Shown piece by piece: positions 35,343 through 44,495 of a stretch of DNA of 64,000 nucleotides. How positions within the stretch are numbered: position 1 is the stretch's first letter; each line of letters begins with the position of its first letter. The translations under genes and the position numbers were made by a program. The notes under the pieces were generated by a model, which saw nothing but the letters and a program-made list of their open reading frames with translations, was not told where the DNA came from and ran no database searches. The stretch comes from JAIBAJ01 sp965284645 (GTDB lineage Bacteria; Bacteroidota; Bacteroidia; JAIBAJ01): contig OZ260106.1 of assembly GCA_965284645.1 (NCBI GenBank), positions 3,720,001 to 3,784,000 on the forward strand. The letters run 5' to 3'.

Positions 35343-37300
35343 AATCCTTAGGCGGGATATTAAAATGGGGCTTGGTGCTAGTTTTGCTCTTGGCCGGATT
35401 GTTCTTTTTGGGAAGAAACAGCCTGTTGAAGAAAATACTAGATAGCAAACTAAACCAGTTCCAACATGCAAAGGCGGTTCAAATCAGCTATTCCGATGCA
35501 CACTTTACAGGAATTGCCTCGGTTGAACTTCAAAACCTAAGTGTGGTTCCTAAGCCTGGCGACACCTTGGTTTATCTAGGAAAAGTGAACGTTGAAATCA
35601 AACTGAGTTCACTACTGATGGGCCGCATCAATTTACGTTCCCTCAAATTGGAAAGCCTTCACCTTCGGCCTAAAGATATATTCGGGTACAAGAATTTCCA
35701 GTTCCTTTTGGCCAAAGACTCCAGCAACCAAGTAGCTTCTAAAGCTGATTCAAAAGGTTATGCAGCCCTGGCCGACCGCTTGCTAACCACCTTATTCGAC
35801 TTATTGCCTACCTCCTACTCCATCAAAGATTTTCGAATATCGGGCATCAAAAACCTCATTTGCACCCAAATCATTATCGACGAAGTAACATCCGATGCAG
35901 GTGAATACAATTTTTGGGCAGGCGTTTACGAATCAGGCAAAAAAAGCTATTGGCATTTTATTGGTACCAACGATAAATCAAACCGCCAATTATCGGGTAG
36001 TTTGATTCGGGCTGAGAAACAAGGCAACTTCCCAGTACTCTTGCCATTATTGGGTTTCCGACTTTCGGCCGACACCCTAGATTTTGATTTTAAAGACGAA
36101 GGATTAAGCGGAGGAGAATTGAAACTGAGGGCCAGATTACGCTGTTCCAACTGGGAAATGGAACATTGGCGAATTTCACCCAAACCTGTAAATATTCCAA
36201 GTTGTGGAGGTGAAATTGACCTGAATATCGGTAAAGATTACGTATCCGTTGACAGTACCTCCCATTTCTTTTTAGGAAAGGTTAAAGCCCTAACTTACTT
36301 CCATTTCAGCAAACAAGATTCGAGAAAGGTGGCTTTGAAAATCGTAATGCCTGAATCCTCTAGTCAGGACTTCTTCAATTCCTTGCCCAATGGACTATTT
36401 GCCAATTTGGAAGGCATTCAAACCCAAGGCGACTTAGCTTTTCATTTAGATTTTGCTTTGGATTTGGACAATCCCGACCTAGTGGAATTTGATGCCGGTT
36501 TGGATAAAAAAGGGTTTAAGTTGATAAAAATGGGAGCCGAAAACCTCTCCAAAATGAATGGTGAATTTCTGTATACAGCTTACGAAAACGGAGTACCGGC
36601 CAAAACCTTTGCCGTTGGACCTTCCAATCCATCCTTTGTTCCCTTGGATAAAATTAGTCCGTATTTGCAACAATCCATTTTAAGCAGTGAAGATGGCAGT
36701 TTTTTTGGCCACCTCGGTTTCAATATGGATGCCTTTAAATCGAGTATTACAGCCAATGCCAAAGCCAAACGCTTTGTTCGGGGAGCCTCCACTATTTCCA
36801 TGCAATTGGTCAAAAATGTCTTCCTCACCCGCAACAAAACCATAGCTAGGAAGTTGGAAGAAATTTTAATGGTGTGGCTGATTGAAAACCTTCGCCTTAG
36901 CTCCAAAGAAAGAATGTATGAAGTGTATTTAAATGTGATTGAGTGGGGACCGGGCATCTATGGCATTGGTGATGCAGCCGATTTTTATTTCAAAAAAACA
37001 CCCGAAAACCTAACTTTAAACGAAAGCATTTTCTTGGCTTCTATTATCCCCAGTCCGAAATGGTTCAAATACCGCTTTGATGAGCAGGGCCACCTTCGCC
37101 AAGATATGGAAAGTTATTTTCGGGTTATTTCGGGCCATTTGTTAAAGCGGGGAGTAATTACCGAAGAAGTAAAAAACGAGCTCTTGCCCGGTGTAGAACT
37201 AACAGGAAGGGCTAAAGCGTATTTGCACAAAACCGATAGCATCGTTCCTGATTCCAGTGTGCTAGACATGCCGGTTTTACCCTTGGAAGAATTGCAATAA
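35339..37300 (+). CDS. AsmA-like N-terminal region fused to a GT51 peptidoglycan transglycosylase
   Basis: A 653-residue protein. The N-terminal membrane anchor (GLVLVLLLAGLFFLG) is followed by about 370 residues rich in beta strands, with AsmA-like openings (VQISYSDAHFTGIASVELQNLSVV). Residues about 420-600 are a GT51 domain: ILSSEDGSFFGHLGF holds the catalytic glutamate, then GASTISMQLVKNVFLTR, RKLEEILMVWLIE and MYEVYLNVIEWGPGIYGI. There is no transpeptidase domain, so it is a monofunctional glycan polymerase with an unusual periplasmic front part. It is coupled to the nucleoside phosphorylase gene. Confidence 0.87.
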   Translation: MKSLGGILKWGLVLVLLLAGLFFLGRNSLLKKILDSKLNQFQHAKAVQISYSDAHFTGIASVELQNLSVVPKPGDTLVYLGKVNVEIKLSSLLMGRINLRSLKLESLHLRPKDIFGYKNFQFLLAKDSSNQVASKADSKGYAALADRLLTTLFDLLPTSYSIKDFRISGIKNLICTQIIIDEVTSDAGEYNFWAGVYESGKKSYWHFIGTNDKSNRQLSGSLIRAEKQGNFPVLLPLLGFRLSADTLDFDFKDEGLSGGELKLRARLRCSNWEMEHWRISPKPVNIPSCGGEIDLNIGKDYVSVDSTSHFFLGKVKALTYFHFSKQDSRKVALKIVMPESSSQDFFNSLPNGLFANLEGIQTQGDLAFHLDFALDLDNPDLVEFDAGLDKKGFKLIKMGAENLSKMNGEFLYTAYENGVPAKTFAVGPSNPSFVPLDKISPYLQQSILSSEDGSFFGHLGFNMDAFKSSITANAKAKRFVRGASTISMQLVKNVFLTRNKTIARKLEEILMVWLIENLRLSSKERMYEVYLNVIEWGPGIYGIGDAADFYFKKTPENLTLNESIFLASIIPSPKWFKYRFDEQGHLRQDMESYFRVISGHLLKRGVITEEVKNELLPGVELTGRAKAYLHKTDSIVPDSSVLDMPVLPLEELQ

Positions 37301-37320
37301 AGCCATCCAAATTTCTTTTT

Positions 37321-37447
37321 TGCCAATTTTAATATATAAATAGTCCAAAGACTTTATAAATTTAGATTAGTTAATGTCGATATAAAAGCTATTTAGGCAA
37401 ATTATTGCGAAGTATAATTGGTCTATTACAAATTTATAATCGGTATT
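37321..37447 (+). repeat. R3 double-hairpin MITE-like element, copy d
   Basis: Starts TGCCAATTTTAATATATAA and ends ATTTATAATCGGTATT. Same subtype as copy a: shared GATATAAAAGCT.TTTAGGCAAATTAT block. It lies directly upstream of the DoxX promoter. Confidence 0.78.
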
Positions 37448-37479
37448 ATTTTTTCTATTTCTTGTTTTTCAAATTTTGT

Positions 37480-37487
37480 TACATTTG
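37480..37487 (+). promoter_or_regulatory. -7 promoter element of the doxX-gpx-ohrR operon
   Basis: TACATTTG fits TAnnTTTG, 26 bases before ATG 37514. Confidence 0.5.
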
Positions 37488-37513
37488 CATCGTACACGAT
37501 TTAATCTCAAGCG

Positions 37514-37942
37514 ATGGTAAACAAACCTGCAACAGCCTCCAGTCCTTTACAAACAGCAGCCCGTTTGGCATTGGGACTATTTATGCTCTTAGCCGGAATT
37601 GCCCATCTTAGCTTCAGCCGTGCCGAATTTCAAGCGGTAGTGCCCAATTGGATTCCGTTCAGTAAAGATGAAGTAGTGGTATGGTCGGGTGTAATAGAAA
37701 TCGGTTTTGGCTTGGCTTTGCTTTTCTTGGCTAAGTTCAAAACAGAAACCGGCTTGCTTTTGGCCTTGTTTTTCATTTTAATATTCCCAGGCAATCTTTC
37801 ACAATACACGCAAGGCATTTCCGCCTTTGGACTCGATACCGACCAAAAACGCCTGATTCGACTGCTTTTTCAGCCCTTGTTAATACATTGGGCATTGTGG
37901 TCAACCAGCGGATATTCATATTTAATCAGTAAATTTAAATAA
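37514..37942 (+). CDS. DoxX-like membrane protein
   Basis: A 142-residue protein with four hydrophobic segments. The opening LALGLFMLLAGIAHLSFSRAEFQAVVPNWIP is the usual DoxX/MauE-like pattern seen in small respiratory or redox-linked membrane proteins. It precedes a glutathione peroxidase and an OhrR-type regulator with only 10 bases to the next gene, which suggests a peroxide-stress operon. Confidence 0.82.
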   Translation: MVNKPATASSPLQTAARLALGLFMLLAGIAHLSFSRAEFQAVVPNWIPFSKDEVVVWSGVIEIGFGLALLFLAKFKTETGLLLALFFILIFPGNLSQYTQGISAFGLDTDQKRLIRLLFQPLLIHWALWSTSGYSYLISKFK

Positions 37943-37952
37943 TCATAATACC

Positions 37953-38444
37953 ATGTCAAAAACAAATTTTTATTCCTTTTCAGCCAATCGTATCAATGGA
38001 CAAGCCAGTTCAATGGAAGAATACAAAGGCAAAATTGTATTGGTGGTAAACACCGCTAGCAAATGTGGCCTAACTCCACAGTACGAAGGCCTGGAGAAAC
38101 TTTATCAAGACTACAAAGACCAAGGATTGGTGATTTTAGGATTTCCTTGCAATCAATTCGCCGGACAAGAGCCAGGTGATGCCGATCAAATTCAGGAATT
38201 TTGTCAAGTAAACTATGGCGTAAGCTTTCCAATGTTCGAAAAAATCGATGTGAATGGCTCAAATGCACACCCTCTATTTAAATTCTTGAAGAAAGAACAA
38301 GGCGGCTTTCTTTTCGACGATATCAAGTGGAATTTCACCAAGTTTTTAATTGATCAAAACGGAAATCCAGTTGAGCGCTTTGCCCCGACCGTATTGCCAA
38401 AAGACATCGAACCTAGCCTAAAAAAATTACTTTCCAATGGCTAA
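37953..38444 (+). CDS. Glutathione peroxidase family protein (thiol peroxidase type)
   Basis: Reduces hydroperoxides with thiol donors. The 163-residue protein has the peroxidatic cysteine in NTASKCGLTPQYEGLEKLY, where animal enzymes have selenocysteine, plus ILGFPCNQFAGQEPG with a second cysteine and the catalytic WNFTKFLID. Normal length. Most bacterial members use thioredoxin, so the name is conventional. It overlaps the MarR/OhrR gene by 8 bases, indicating co-regulation. Confidence 0.93.
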   Translation: MSKTNFYSFSANRINGQASSMEEYKGKIVLVVNTASKCGLTPQYEGLEKLYQDYKDQGLVILGFPCNQFAGQEPGDADQIQEFCQVNYGVSFPMFEKIDVNGSNAHPLFKFLKKEQGGFLFDDIKWNFTKFLIDQNGNPVERFAPTVLPKDIEPSLKKLLSNG

Positions 38445-38886
38445 GGAGGAAATCCTTTTTCTTGAAAACCAGCTTTGCTTTCCCTTGTATGTGGCTTCCC
38501 GTCTCACTACCAGGGCCTACACGCCACTTCTTGACGAGTTGGGTTTAACGTATCCACAATACCTCGTAATGTTGGCCTTGTGGGAAAAAGATCAACAAAT
38601 GGTAGGCGAATTGAGTAAACGCTTGTACCTCGATTATAACACCTTAACCCCGCTTCTCAAACGGCTTGAAGAAAAAGGTTTTATCCAACGAATCCGTTCC
38701 CAAAACGATGAAAGATCGGTCCAAATTCATCTGTCAAAGGAAGGCATCCAATTGAAAACCAAGGCCTATTGCATTCCAGAAACCCTCATCGAATCCTTAC
38801 AAAATTCGGCCCTCAGCATAGAGGAGCTCCAGCAATTCAAAACCACTTTAAACAAATTAATGAAAGGGTTGAATCAGCAAGACTAA
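38437..38886 (+). CDS. MarR-family regulator, OhrR type
   Basis: A 149-residue winged-helix repressor. An N-terminal cysteine in FLENQLCFPLYVASRL sits where the OhrR peroxide-sensing cysteine lies, and the wHTH region has LTYPQYLVMLALWE, LSKRLYLDYNTLTPLLKRLEEKGFI and the wing RSQNDERSVQIHLS. It overlaps the peroxidase gene, so it very likely represses this operon until organic hydroperoxide oxidises the cysteine. A second sensing cysteine is not needed in the one-Cys class. Confidence 0.88.
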   Translation: MAKEEILFLENQLCFPLYVASRLTTRAYTPLLDELGLTYPQYLVMLALWEKDQQMVGELSKRLYLDYNTLTPLLKRLEEKGFIQRIRSQNDERSVQIHLSKEGIQLKTKAYCIPETLIESLQNSALSIEELQQFKTTLNKLMKGLNQQD

Positions 38887-38947
38887 TCCGAAAAACGTAG
38901 GCAGTTCAAAGGGTAAATGATTGGAAAGGGAAGTAAATTATTTATTA

Positions 38948-39104
38948 GGCGGGCCCCATTCGCCAAAACCATTCTACTGAAAATTAACCAGTAGTGCCTG
39001 GCGAATGGGCCGGGCTTTCGCTAATACTCCTCGGTCTGCGCCACCCGAAGGTATTCGGGTTGCGCATCCCTGCGGGGTATCACGCTCTATCCCTGCCCGA
39101 AACC
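38948..39104 (+). repeat. R1 structured GC-rich repeat, copy 7
   Basis: GGCGGGCCCC, outer stem CCATTCGCC/GGCGAATGG, GCCGGGCTTTCGCTA, covarying stem ATACTCC/GGGGTAT, CGCTCTATCCCTGCCCGAAACC. The inner hairpin is TGCGCCACCCGAA/TTCGGGTTGCGCA. Nothing else is seen in the 38887-39222 gap. Confidence 0.87.
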
Positions 39105-39222
39105 TCCGTGCCCGGTAGTGTACGTAAATAAAAGAGGGAAGCCCGATTTAAGCTTTCTTAAATTTTAATTCAAATACATAACTCCCAAACTTTCCTTTCC
39201 TTTGTTCAAATATTTCCTTGTT

Positions 39223-40158
39223 TTGAAAAATGCATGCTTATTCCTTTTCTTACTGCTATTCAAGCAAGTAGCCTTTTCCCAATCGCCTAAGCTTTTTTCG
39301 ATTCAAGTCTATGAAGATGCAAATAGGTCTGCCTTTAACTTTATAAGTCTGTCTGATTTAATGGTGCATGATGCCGATACTTTACCTTTTCCTTTTCCTG
39401 ATTTGTCAGATTGGCCCAAGGATTCGAGTTACAAATTTTTATTGCCTCATACAACTAGGACTGGACTTTTCAAGCATACAGGTATTTCCGAAAGCGACAA
39501 GGTTTGGATATACGATTATGCATCCAACCAACTCTTCTCTTTTCCTGTAAAATCGCTTCCCTTAATTGCCTTGTTAAACCCATACGACAATTGGGAAGAA
39601 GGTGGATTTGAACCGAGGGACTACATGCTAGGATTTCAACTAAATCCAAAGCAATTGCCTGCTGATCGGATCAGTTTTTTTACTTGTTTGGTCTCCATAG
39701 GAAAGTCTAGTCCTTTTGATAATCAAGGCCTGCACAAAGTGCAATGGAAGTCCATTCAAACAGATCAGTTCCCTAAGGTAGGCCATTCAATGCCATTGTT
39801 TTGGACAGAGGACGCTACCCTAACTGGTACTTTTTCCACCCAATATTCCAATGTTCAGGTGTATGTTCAAACCCTTCAAAAGCAAAGTAGTACTTGCTAC
39901 CATTACCGAATCCTTTCCATTCCTGAGCGTGAGCTTATCGATGAATTTTATATTCAAAGCAGTGAAAGTTGTGAACCGGCTCCACTTAACCAAGTCGATC
40001 CTAACGGTAGTGCGGGTGAACAATGGATTGGTTCATTGCTCAAAGGGCAGCCGCCTGTGCTATTGGGACTGGAATACTTTAGTTTTTCTTGTCCAAAGAT
40101 TCATGTAATGAAAAAGGGTGCAGAAGCTTGGTGGGTTTTATGTGATTGCAGGCATTGA
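39223..40158 (+). CDS. Exported protein of unknown function
   Basis: About 311 residues. The N-terminus is a signal peptide (CLFLFLLLFKQVAFSQ). No ATG precedes it in frame; TTG 39223 is the best start, with TTG 39202 also possible. The mature protein has no recognised domain; it is rich in aromatic and proline residues, with four or five cysteines in the last third (SSTCYHYRI, SSESCEPAP, FSCPKIHV, VLCDCRH), hinting at disulfides. No sorting domain is seen. It is likely periplasmic. Confidence 0.55.
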   Translation: MKNACLFLFLLLFKQVAFSQSPKLFSIQVYEDANRSAFNFISLSDLMVHDADTLPFPFPDLSDWPKDSSYKFLLPHTTRTGLFKHTGISESDKVWIYDYASNQLFSFPVKSLPLIALLNPYDNWEEGGFEPRDYMLGFQLNPKQLPADRISFFTCLVSIGKSSPFDNQGLHKVQWKSIQTDQFPKVGHSMPLFWTEDATLTGTFSTQYSNVQVYVQTLQKQSSTCYHYRILSIPERELIDEFYIQSSESCEPAPLNQVDPNGSAGEQWIGSLLKGQPPVLLGLEYFSFSCPKIHVMKKGAEAWWVLCDCRH

Positions 40159-40572
40159 GTTTTCGGTGCTTTTCAAAACTACACTTTCTTTCACTCATGG
40201 ACAGAAGGATGAAATGACATAATCAATATTCACCATTGACTTGACCTCCTTTCAACTTTCCGTAAGATTACCTACTTCCCACAATCCCCTCCCAAAAAAA
40301 ATCCTTTTCCCCCTTATGACGGTTTAAACCGTCATAAAATAAAAAAAACAAAATTTGAATGCTGGAGGCAAACACCTCCCTATTTTTTTCTCACTCTGCC
40401 CAAATTAGCACAACTCACCCAAGCCATGATTGAGCTTGTGTTCGCCCCACGCAGCTTCAGCAGAATGAAGCAAACACTACCTCCAAAAGCGTGTACAAAT
40501 AATCCTTCCTCAACTTCAATCCTGAATAACTAAAAACCTTTACTTTTCCATTCTCGTTTTAACTGGATTACT
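40159..40572. other. Noncoding gap with one R2 end palindrome
   Basis: No gene is recognised. The only notable item is the palindrome at 40314-40337. The rest is pyrimidine-rich and AT-rich sequence ahead of the CotH-like gene. Confidence 0.5.
40314..40337. repeat. 24-bp perfect palindrome equal to joined R2 ends
   Basis: Each half is TTATGACGGTTT, the outer end of R2 copy 1 (2814-2825). The two halves are directly joined with no core. It could be a minimal internally deleted R2 element, or a binding site or terminator from which R2 ends derive. Confidence 0.7.
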
Positions 40573-42921
40573 ATGCGGGCTTTTTCTGTTGGTCTATCGG
40601 GACTTTTCCTTGTTTTTCTTTCTGTTTTCATCAGTCATTCTGCTTTTTCACAATGTTGTTCCTACACACTGGTTATGCAGGACAGCTATGGCGATGGTTG
40701 GAATGGTGGTTCTTTGGAAGTACTAATTAATCAGGCATCGGTCGGGATTTTTAGCGGTCAAAACGCCTCGAGCTCGGCTACTTTCCAAGTTTGTGAAGGA
40801 GATAGCTTGGAACTGATCTACACCGCTGGGGATTGGGAAGAAGAAAACACTTATCGCTTGTTGGACGGAGCTTACAACTTGCTATTTCAGGATGGACCTA
40901 CTCCTTCGGTAGGCTTAGCTTTTACTACCATTGGCAGTTGTACCTCCCAAGCGCTTTCAGGAGCACATCCCTGTGTGGCCATTCCTGTGGATACCACCTG
41001 CACCTTTGCAAATAATGCTGGATTTCCTGGAACAGGATTGGTACCCAATTGTTCAGACTACCAAGGTTCAGATATTTGGTTTAAACTGGTTATTCCAGCG
41101 CCCGGTAACCTTCGCTTTGAAACCGATAGCGGCAATTTGAACGATACAGGCATGAGTATTTGGACCGGCGACGATTGCAACAACCTTCAAAGAATTGCCT
41201 GCGACGACGATGCCGGAGAAGGCTATTTTTCTTTGCTCCAGCTTGAAGGTTTGCCCGTAGGTGACACTTTATATGTACAGATTTTTGGCTATGGCGGTGC
41301 AACGGGCGACTTCCGTTTGTGTATCCATCCCTTTCAGCCGGTTCGGCTGGATAGTTCGGAATTACCCATTGTACTGATAAACACAGGCGGCGAAACCATC
41401 GTTCCGGATACAAAAATTGAGTGCCAAATGGAAATCAAGTACAACGGAATCGGCAACCTAACTTATGTAAACAGTCCATCCAATGTCTATAGCGGATTAG
41501 TGGGTATCGAGGTTAGAGGGGCTACTTCATCCGGTTTTCCGCAAAGGCCATTTGGGTTCGAAACAAGAAATGAAGATGGCAGCAACCGGGATGTTTCTAT
41601 TTTGGGTATGCCCGAAGAAAACGATTGGGTGTTGATTTCCCATTATGGCGATATGAGCTTAATGCGAAACTTGATTGCTTATTCTATGTTTGGGAAAATG
41701 GGCAATTACAGTGTTCGCCAACAATTATGTGAAGTGCTGGTGGATAGCGTTTACCAAGGTGTTTACTTGATTGGAGAAAAGGTAAAAAGGGATGATGGAA
41801 GGGTAGCCATTTCAAAACTGAACCCGCAAGACACCTTGGGCGATGAACTAACTGGTGGTTATATTTTGCAGCAGAACTATTGGAACGACAACAATAGTTT
41901 CCTTTCCAACTATTCACCTATTGACCATCCGGGATTGGATATCCATTATGTGTATGAATATCCGGACGAGTTTGCTATACAACCCGCCCAGAAAGCCTAT
42001 ATAGCCTCTTTTGTAGACAGCATGGAAACGGCCTTATACAGTGCAAATTTTACCGACACCGCCGAAGGCTACAGCCGCTATATGGATGTAAAATCATTTA
42101 TCGATTATTTTCTGGTAAATGAGTTGGCCCGGAACTTTGATGGGTTCAAGAAAAGCATATTCTACCACAAGGATAAGTTTTCGAAAGGAGGAAAAATGAA
42201 GGCTGGACCTGTTTGGGATTTCGATTGGGCCTTCAAGAACATTTGGGGCTGTCCGTCGAATGAAGTCTTTGACGGTTCGGGATGGGCTTACCTTATCAAT
42301 GATTGCGGCGGACAGGATGTCAATTCAAATGGTTACTATGTTCGATTATTACAGGACAGCACCTATGCCAATGCCTTGCGATGCAGGTATGAAGAATACC
42401 GCGATGTATTTTTTAATGCCGAATACATTCACAATTACATTGATAGCATTGCCGATTTGGTACAACATGCACAAGAAAGGCATTTTCAAAAATGGCCAAT
42501 TTTAGGTCAAGCCGTTGTAGCACCCGAAGTAGGCGCAGTGGCTACCAGTTATGAGGCTGGTTTAGATAGCTTGAAATCTTGGATTTCGAACCGATTGGCC
42601 TGGCTGGATGTCAACATTCCCGGGCATTGTGTGGAGGAGCCAACGGGATTGAAGGAAAACAATATCCTTTCAGGTCTTGAGCTATTCCCTAATCCAAGTT
42701 CGGGTCAGGTAAAAATTAGGTTTTCTTCCGTAAAAAAGGAAAGTATTCGTATTTCAATCAAAAATACAGTTGGAGAAACGGTTTGGCAAATGGGACAAAG
42801 CCTAAACGGGACAGGAGTTCAAAGCCTAAACCTAAATTTGGATGGATTGCCTTCGGGATGCTACTTGGTGCAATTGGAACAGGCCGATCGGAAATTGGTG
42901 AAGAAATTGGTAAAATGGTAA
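40573..42921 (+). CDS. T9SS-secreted CotH kinase-family protein
   Basis: A 782-residue protein with a signal peptide (FISHSAFSQ). The first about 250 residues contain two beta-rich extracellular segments, one with cysteines (DSYGDGWNGGSLEVLIN and the pre-peptidase-like WTGDDCNNLQRIACDDDAGE). Residues about 300-640 are a CotH domain: VYQGVYLIGEKVKRDDGRV, YFLVNELARNFDG, and GPVWDFDWAF, the metal-binding aspartates. The C-terminal LFPNPSSGQVKIRF...CYLVQLEQ is a T9SS type A domain. CotH proteins are atypical protein kinases; a cell-surface kinase-like protein here is notable but its target is unknown. Confidence 0.87.
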   Translation: MRAFSVGLSGLFLVFLSVFISHSAFSQCCSYTLVMQDSYGDGWNGGSLEVLINQASVGIFSGQNASSSATFQVCEGDSLELIYTAGDWEEENTYRLLDGAYNLLFQDGPTPSVGLAFTTIGSCTSQALSGAHPCVAIPVDTTCTFANNAGFPGTGLVPNCSDYQGSDIWFKLVIPAPGNLRFETDSGNLNDTGMSIWTGDDCNNLQRIACDDDAGEGYFSLLQLEGLPVGDTLYVQIFGYGGATGDFRLCIHPFQPVRLDSSELPIVLINTGGETIVPDTKIECQMEIKYNGIGNLTYVNSPSNVYSGLVGIEVRGATSSGFPQRPFGFETRNEDGSNRDVSILGMPEENDWVLISHYGDMSLMRNLIAYSMFGKMGNYSVRQQLCEVLVDSVYQGVYLIGEKVKRDDGRVAISKLNPQDTLGDELTGGYILQQNYWNDNNSFLSNYSPIDHPGLDIHYVYEYPDEFAIQPAQKAYIASFVDSMETALYSANFTDTAEGYSRYMDVKSFIDYFLVNELARNFDGFKKSIFYHKDKFSKGGKMKAGPVWDFDWAFKNIWGCPSNEVFDGSGWAYLINDCGGQDVNSNGYYVRLLQDSTYANALRCRYEEYRDVFFNAEYIHNYIDSIADLVQHAQERHFQKWPILGQAVVAPEVGAVATSYEAGLDSLKSWISNRLAWLDVNIPGHCVEEPTGLKENNILSGLELFPNPSSGQVKIRFSSVKKESIRISIKNTVGETVWQMGQSLNGTGVQSLNLNLDGLPSGCYLVQLEQADRKLVKKLVKW

Positions 42922-43164
42922 GGATTTTTGTGGACTTTGTTTCGAGCAAGCATAGGCTTGAATAATCGCTAAACATCCATCGATTTTGTCAATTTGAAAG
43001 CTTGGGTTTAGTTGTTTTTTTTTCGAACAAGCCTTTCCAATGTATTTTACGGATTCAATTTTCTTTTTATCTTTCGGCAATAAGCCAGGTATGTAAAATA
43101 GGACTTGACGATTAGTAAACCTATATTGTTGACAAAAAAGACAACACCCTAAACCCTTTGCCCT

Positions 43165-44133
43165 TTGAAAGCAGCCATTTATACCGAATACGGACCGCCT
43201 GAAAACATAAAAATCACCACCTTGCCGCGACCTGTTCCGCAAGCCAAGGAAGTATTAATAAAGGTAAAGGCATCGACCGTTAATCGTACCGATTGCGGAT
43301 TTCGTAGCGCTGAATATTTTATTTCCAGATTTTGGAGTGGATTGTTCAAACCTAACAAGCCTGTTTTAGGTTGTGATTTTGCTGGCGAAATAGCCGAGGT
43401 AGGCGATGGTGTCACACAATTCAAGGTGGGTGACAAGGTTTATGGATTTAATGATAAAACCTTTGGCGGACATCAGGAATATTTAATCCAACCGGAAGAT
43501 GCTCCTATGGATTTAATTCCGGAAGGTATTTCATTTGAAACAGCCGCCGCCCTAACCGAAGGATCGCATTATGCCTTGTTCAACATACGTGCATCGGGAA
43601 TTAAGCCGGGACAAAAAGCCATGGTTTACGGCGCTACAGGAGCCATAGGTTCAGCTGCACTTCAAATTTTGAAAAGCATGGATATTTGGGTTACCGCAGT
43701 TTGTCCAACCAAACAGGTGGAACTCATAAAATCCTTGGGTGCCGATGAGGTATTTGATTATCAAACCCAAGATTTCAGGACAAGCTCCCATCGTTTTGAT
43801 TTGGTAATTGATGCCGTTGGAAAATCATCGTTTGGAGAATGCAAGAAGGTATTGAACTATAATGGAATCTACATTTCTACGGAACTAGGAAAAAATTGGG
43901 AGAATGTATGGCTACCGCTGATGAAGCCGTTAATGAAAGGTCCAAGTGTGATGTTTCCGCTACCTATCATCAGTAAAGAAGATGTTAGCTACCTGGGCGA
44001 TTTAGCCCAAAAAGGAAAATTCAAACCCCTTATTGATCGGACCTATCCTTTCGACCAGATTGTAGATGCCTATACTTATGTAGAAACTGGACAAAAAGTA
44101 GGAAATGTTGTTTTGAAAATCGGTTCGGAATAA
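43165..44133 (+). CDS. Zinc-independent medium-chain dehydrogenase/quinone oxidoreductase family
   Basis: A 322-residue NAD(P)-dependent enzyme. The N-terminus MKAAIYTEYGPPENI, AGEIAEVGDGVTQFKVGDKVYG and the cofactor motif VYGATGAIGSAALQIL are those of the quinone-oxidoreductase branch. The structural-zinc cysteine cluster is absent. Translation must start at TTG 43165, because no ATG or GTG fits the conserved N-terminus. The substrate is unknown. Confidence 0.88.
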   Translation: MKAAIYTEYGPPENIKITTLPRPVPQAKEVLIKVKASTVNRTDCGFRSAEYFISRFWSGLFKPNKPVLGCDFAGEIAEVGDGVTQFKVGDKVYGFNDKTFGGHQEYLIQPEDAPMDLIPEGISFETAAALTEGSHYALFNIRASGIKPGQKAMVYGATGAIGSAALQILKSMDIWVTAVCPTKQVELIKSLGADEVFDYQTQDFRTSSHRFDLVIDAVGKSSFGECKKVLNYNGIYISTELGKNWENVWLPLMKPLMKGPSVMFPLPIISKEDVSYLGDLAQKGKFKPLIDRTYPFDQIVDAYTYVETGQKVGNVVLKIGSE

Positions 44134-44317
44134 TTTTAGCAACTTCCCTTGTATAAAGGAATACAGCAAGCTTACTTTAGGTAAAAAGCAGGTTTAGTTC
44201 TATGAAAAACCTATTAAGGCTTAGGTTTTATTGGAAATTGCTGAATACCAACCAACTTGTAGGAAGTTTCTATGAAATACAAAAGCCAAGTACTTCACCA
44301 AAAACCGGGCACAGAGG

Positions 44318-44465
44318 ACTCGGGCAAGGATAGAGGCAGCTACCCCACAGGCCAGTGAAGTGCAACGGAACTGGACGAGGAGTAGCGCCGAAAGCCTGGC
44401 CCCAGCCGCCTAGAGGAAAGGTCTAAACAAAGCACAAAAGTTTATGGGCGGATGGGGGCCCGCCA
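44318..44465 (-). repeat. R1 structured GC-rich repeat, copy 8
   Basis: In its own orientation GGCGGGCCCCC, outer stem CATCCGCCC with GGCGGCTGGGG, GCCAGGCTTTCGGCG, covarying stem CTACTCC/GGGGTAG, CCTCTATCCTTGCCCGAG. Inner hairpin CCAGT/ACTGG. It sits in the 362-base gap between convergent genes, otherwise empty. Confidence 0.85.
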
Positions 44466-44495
44466 AATAATACCTAAAAAAATCTCCCTAAAGAA

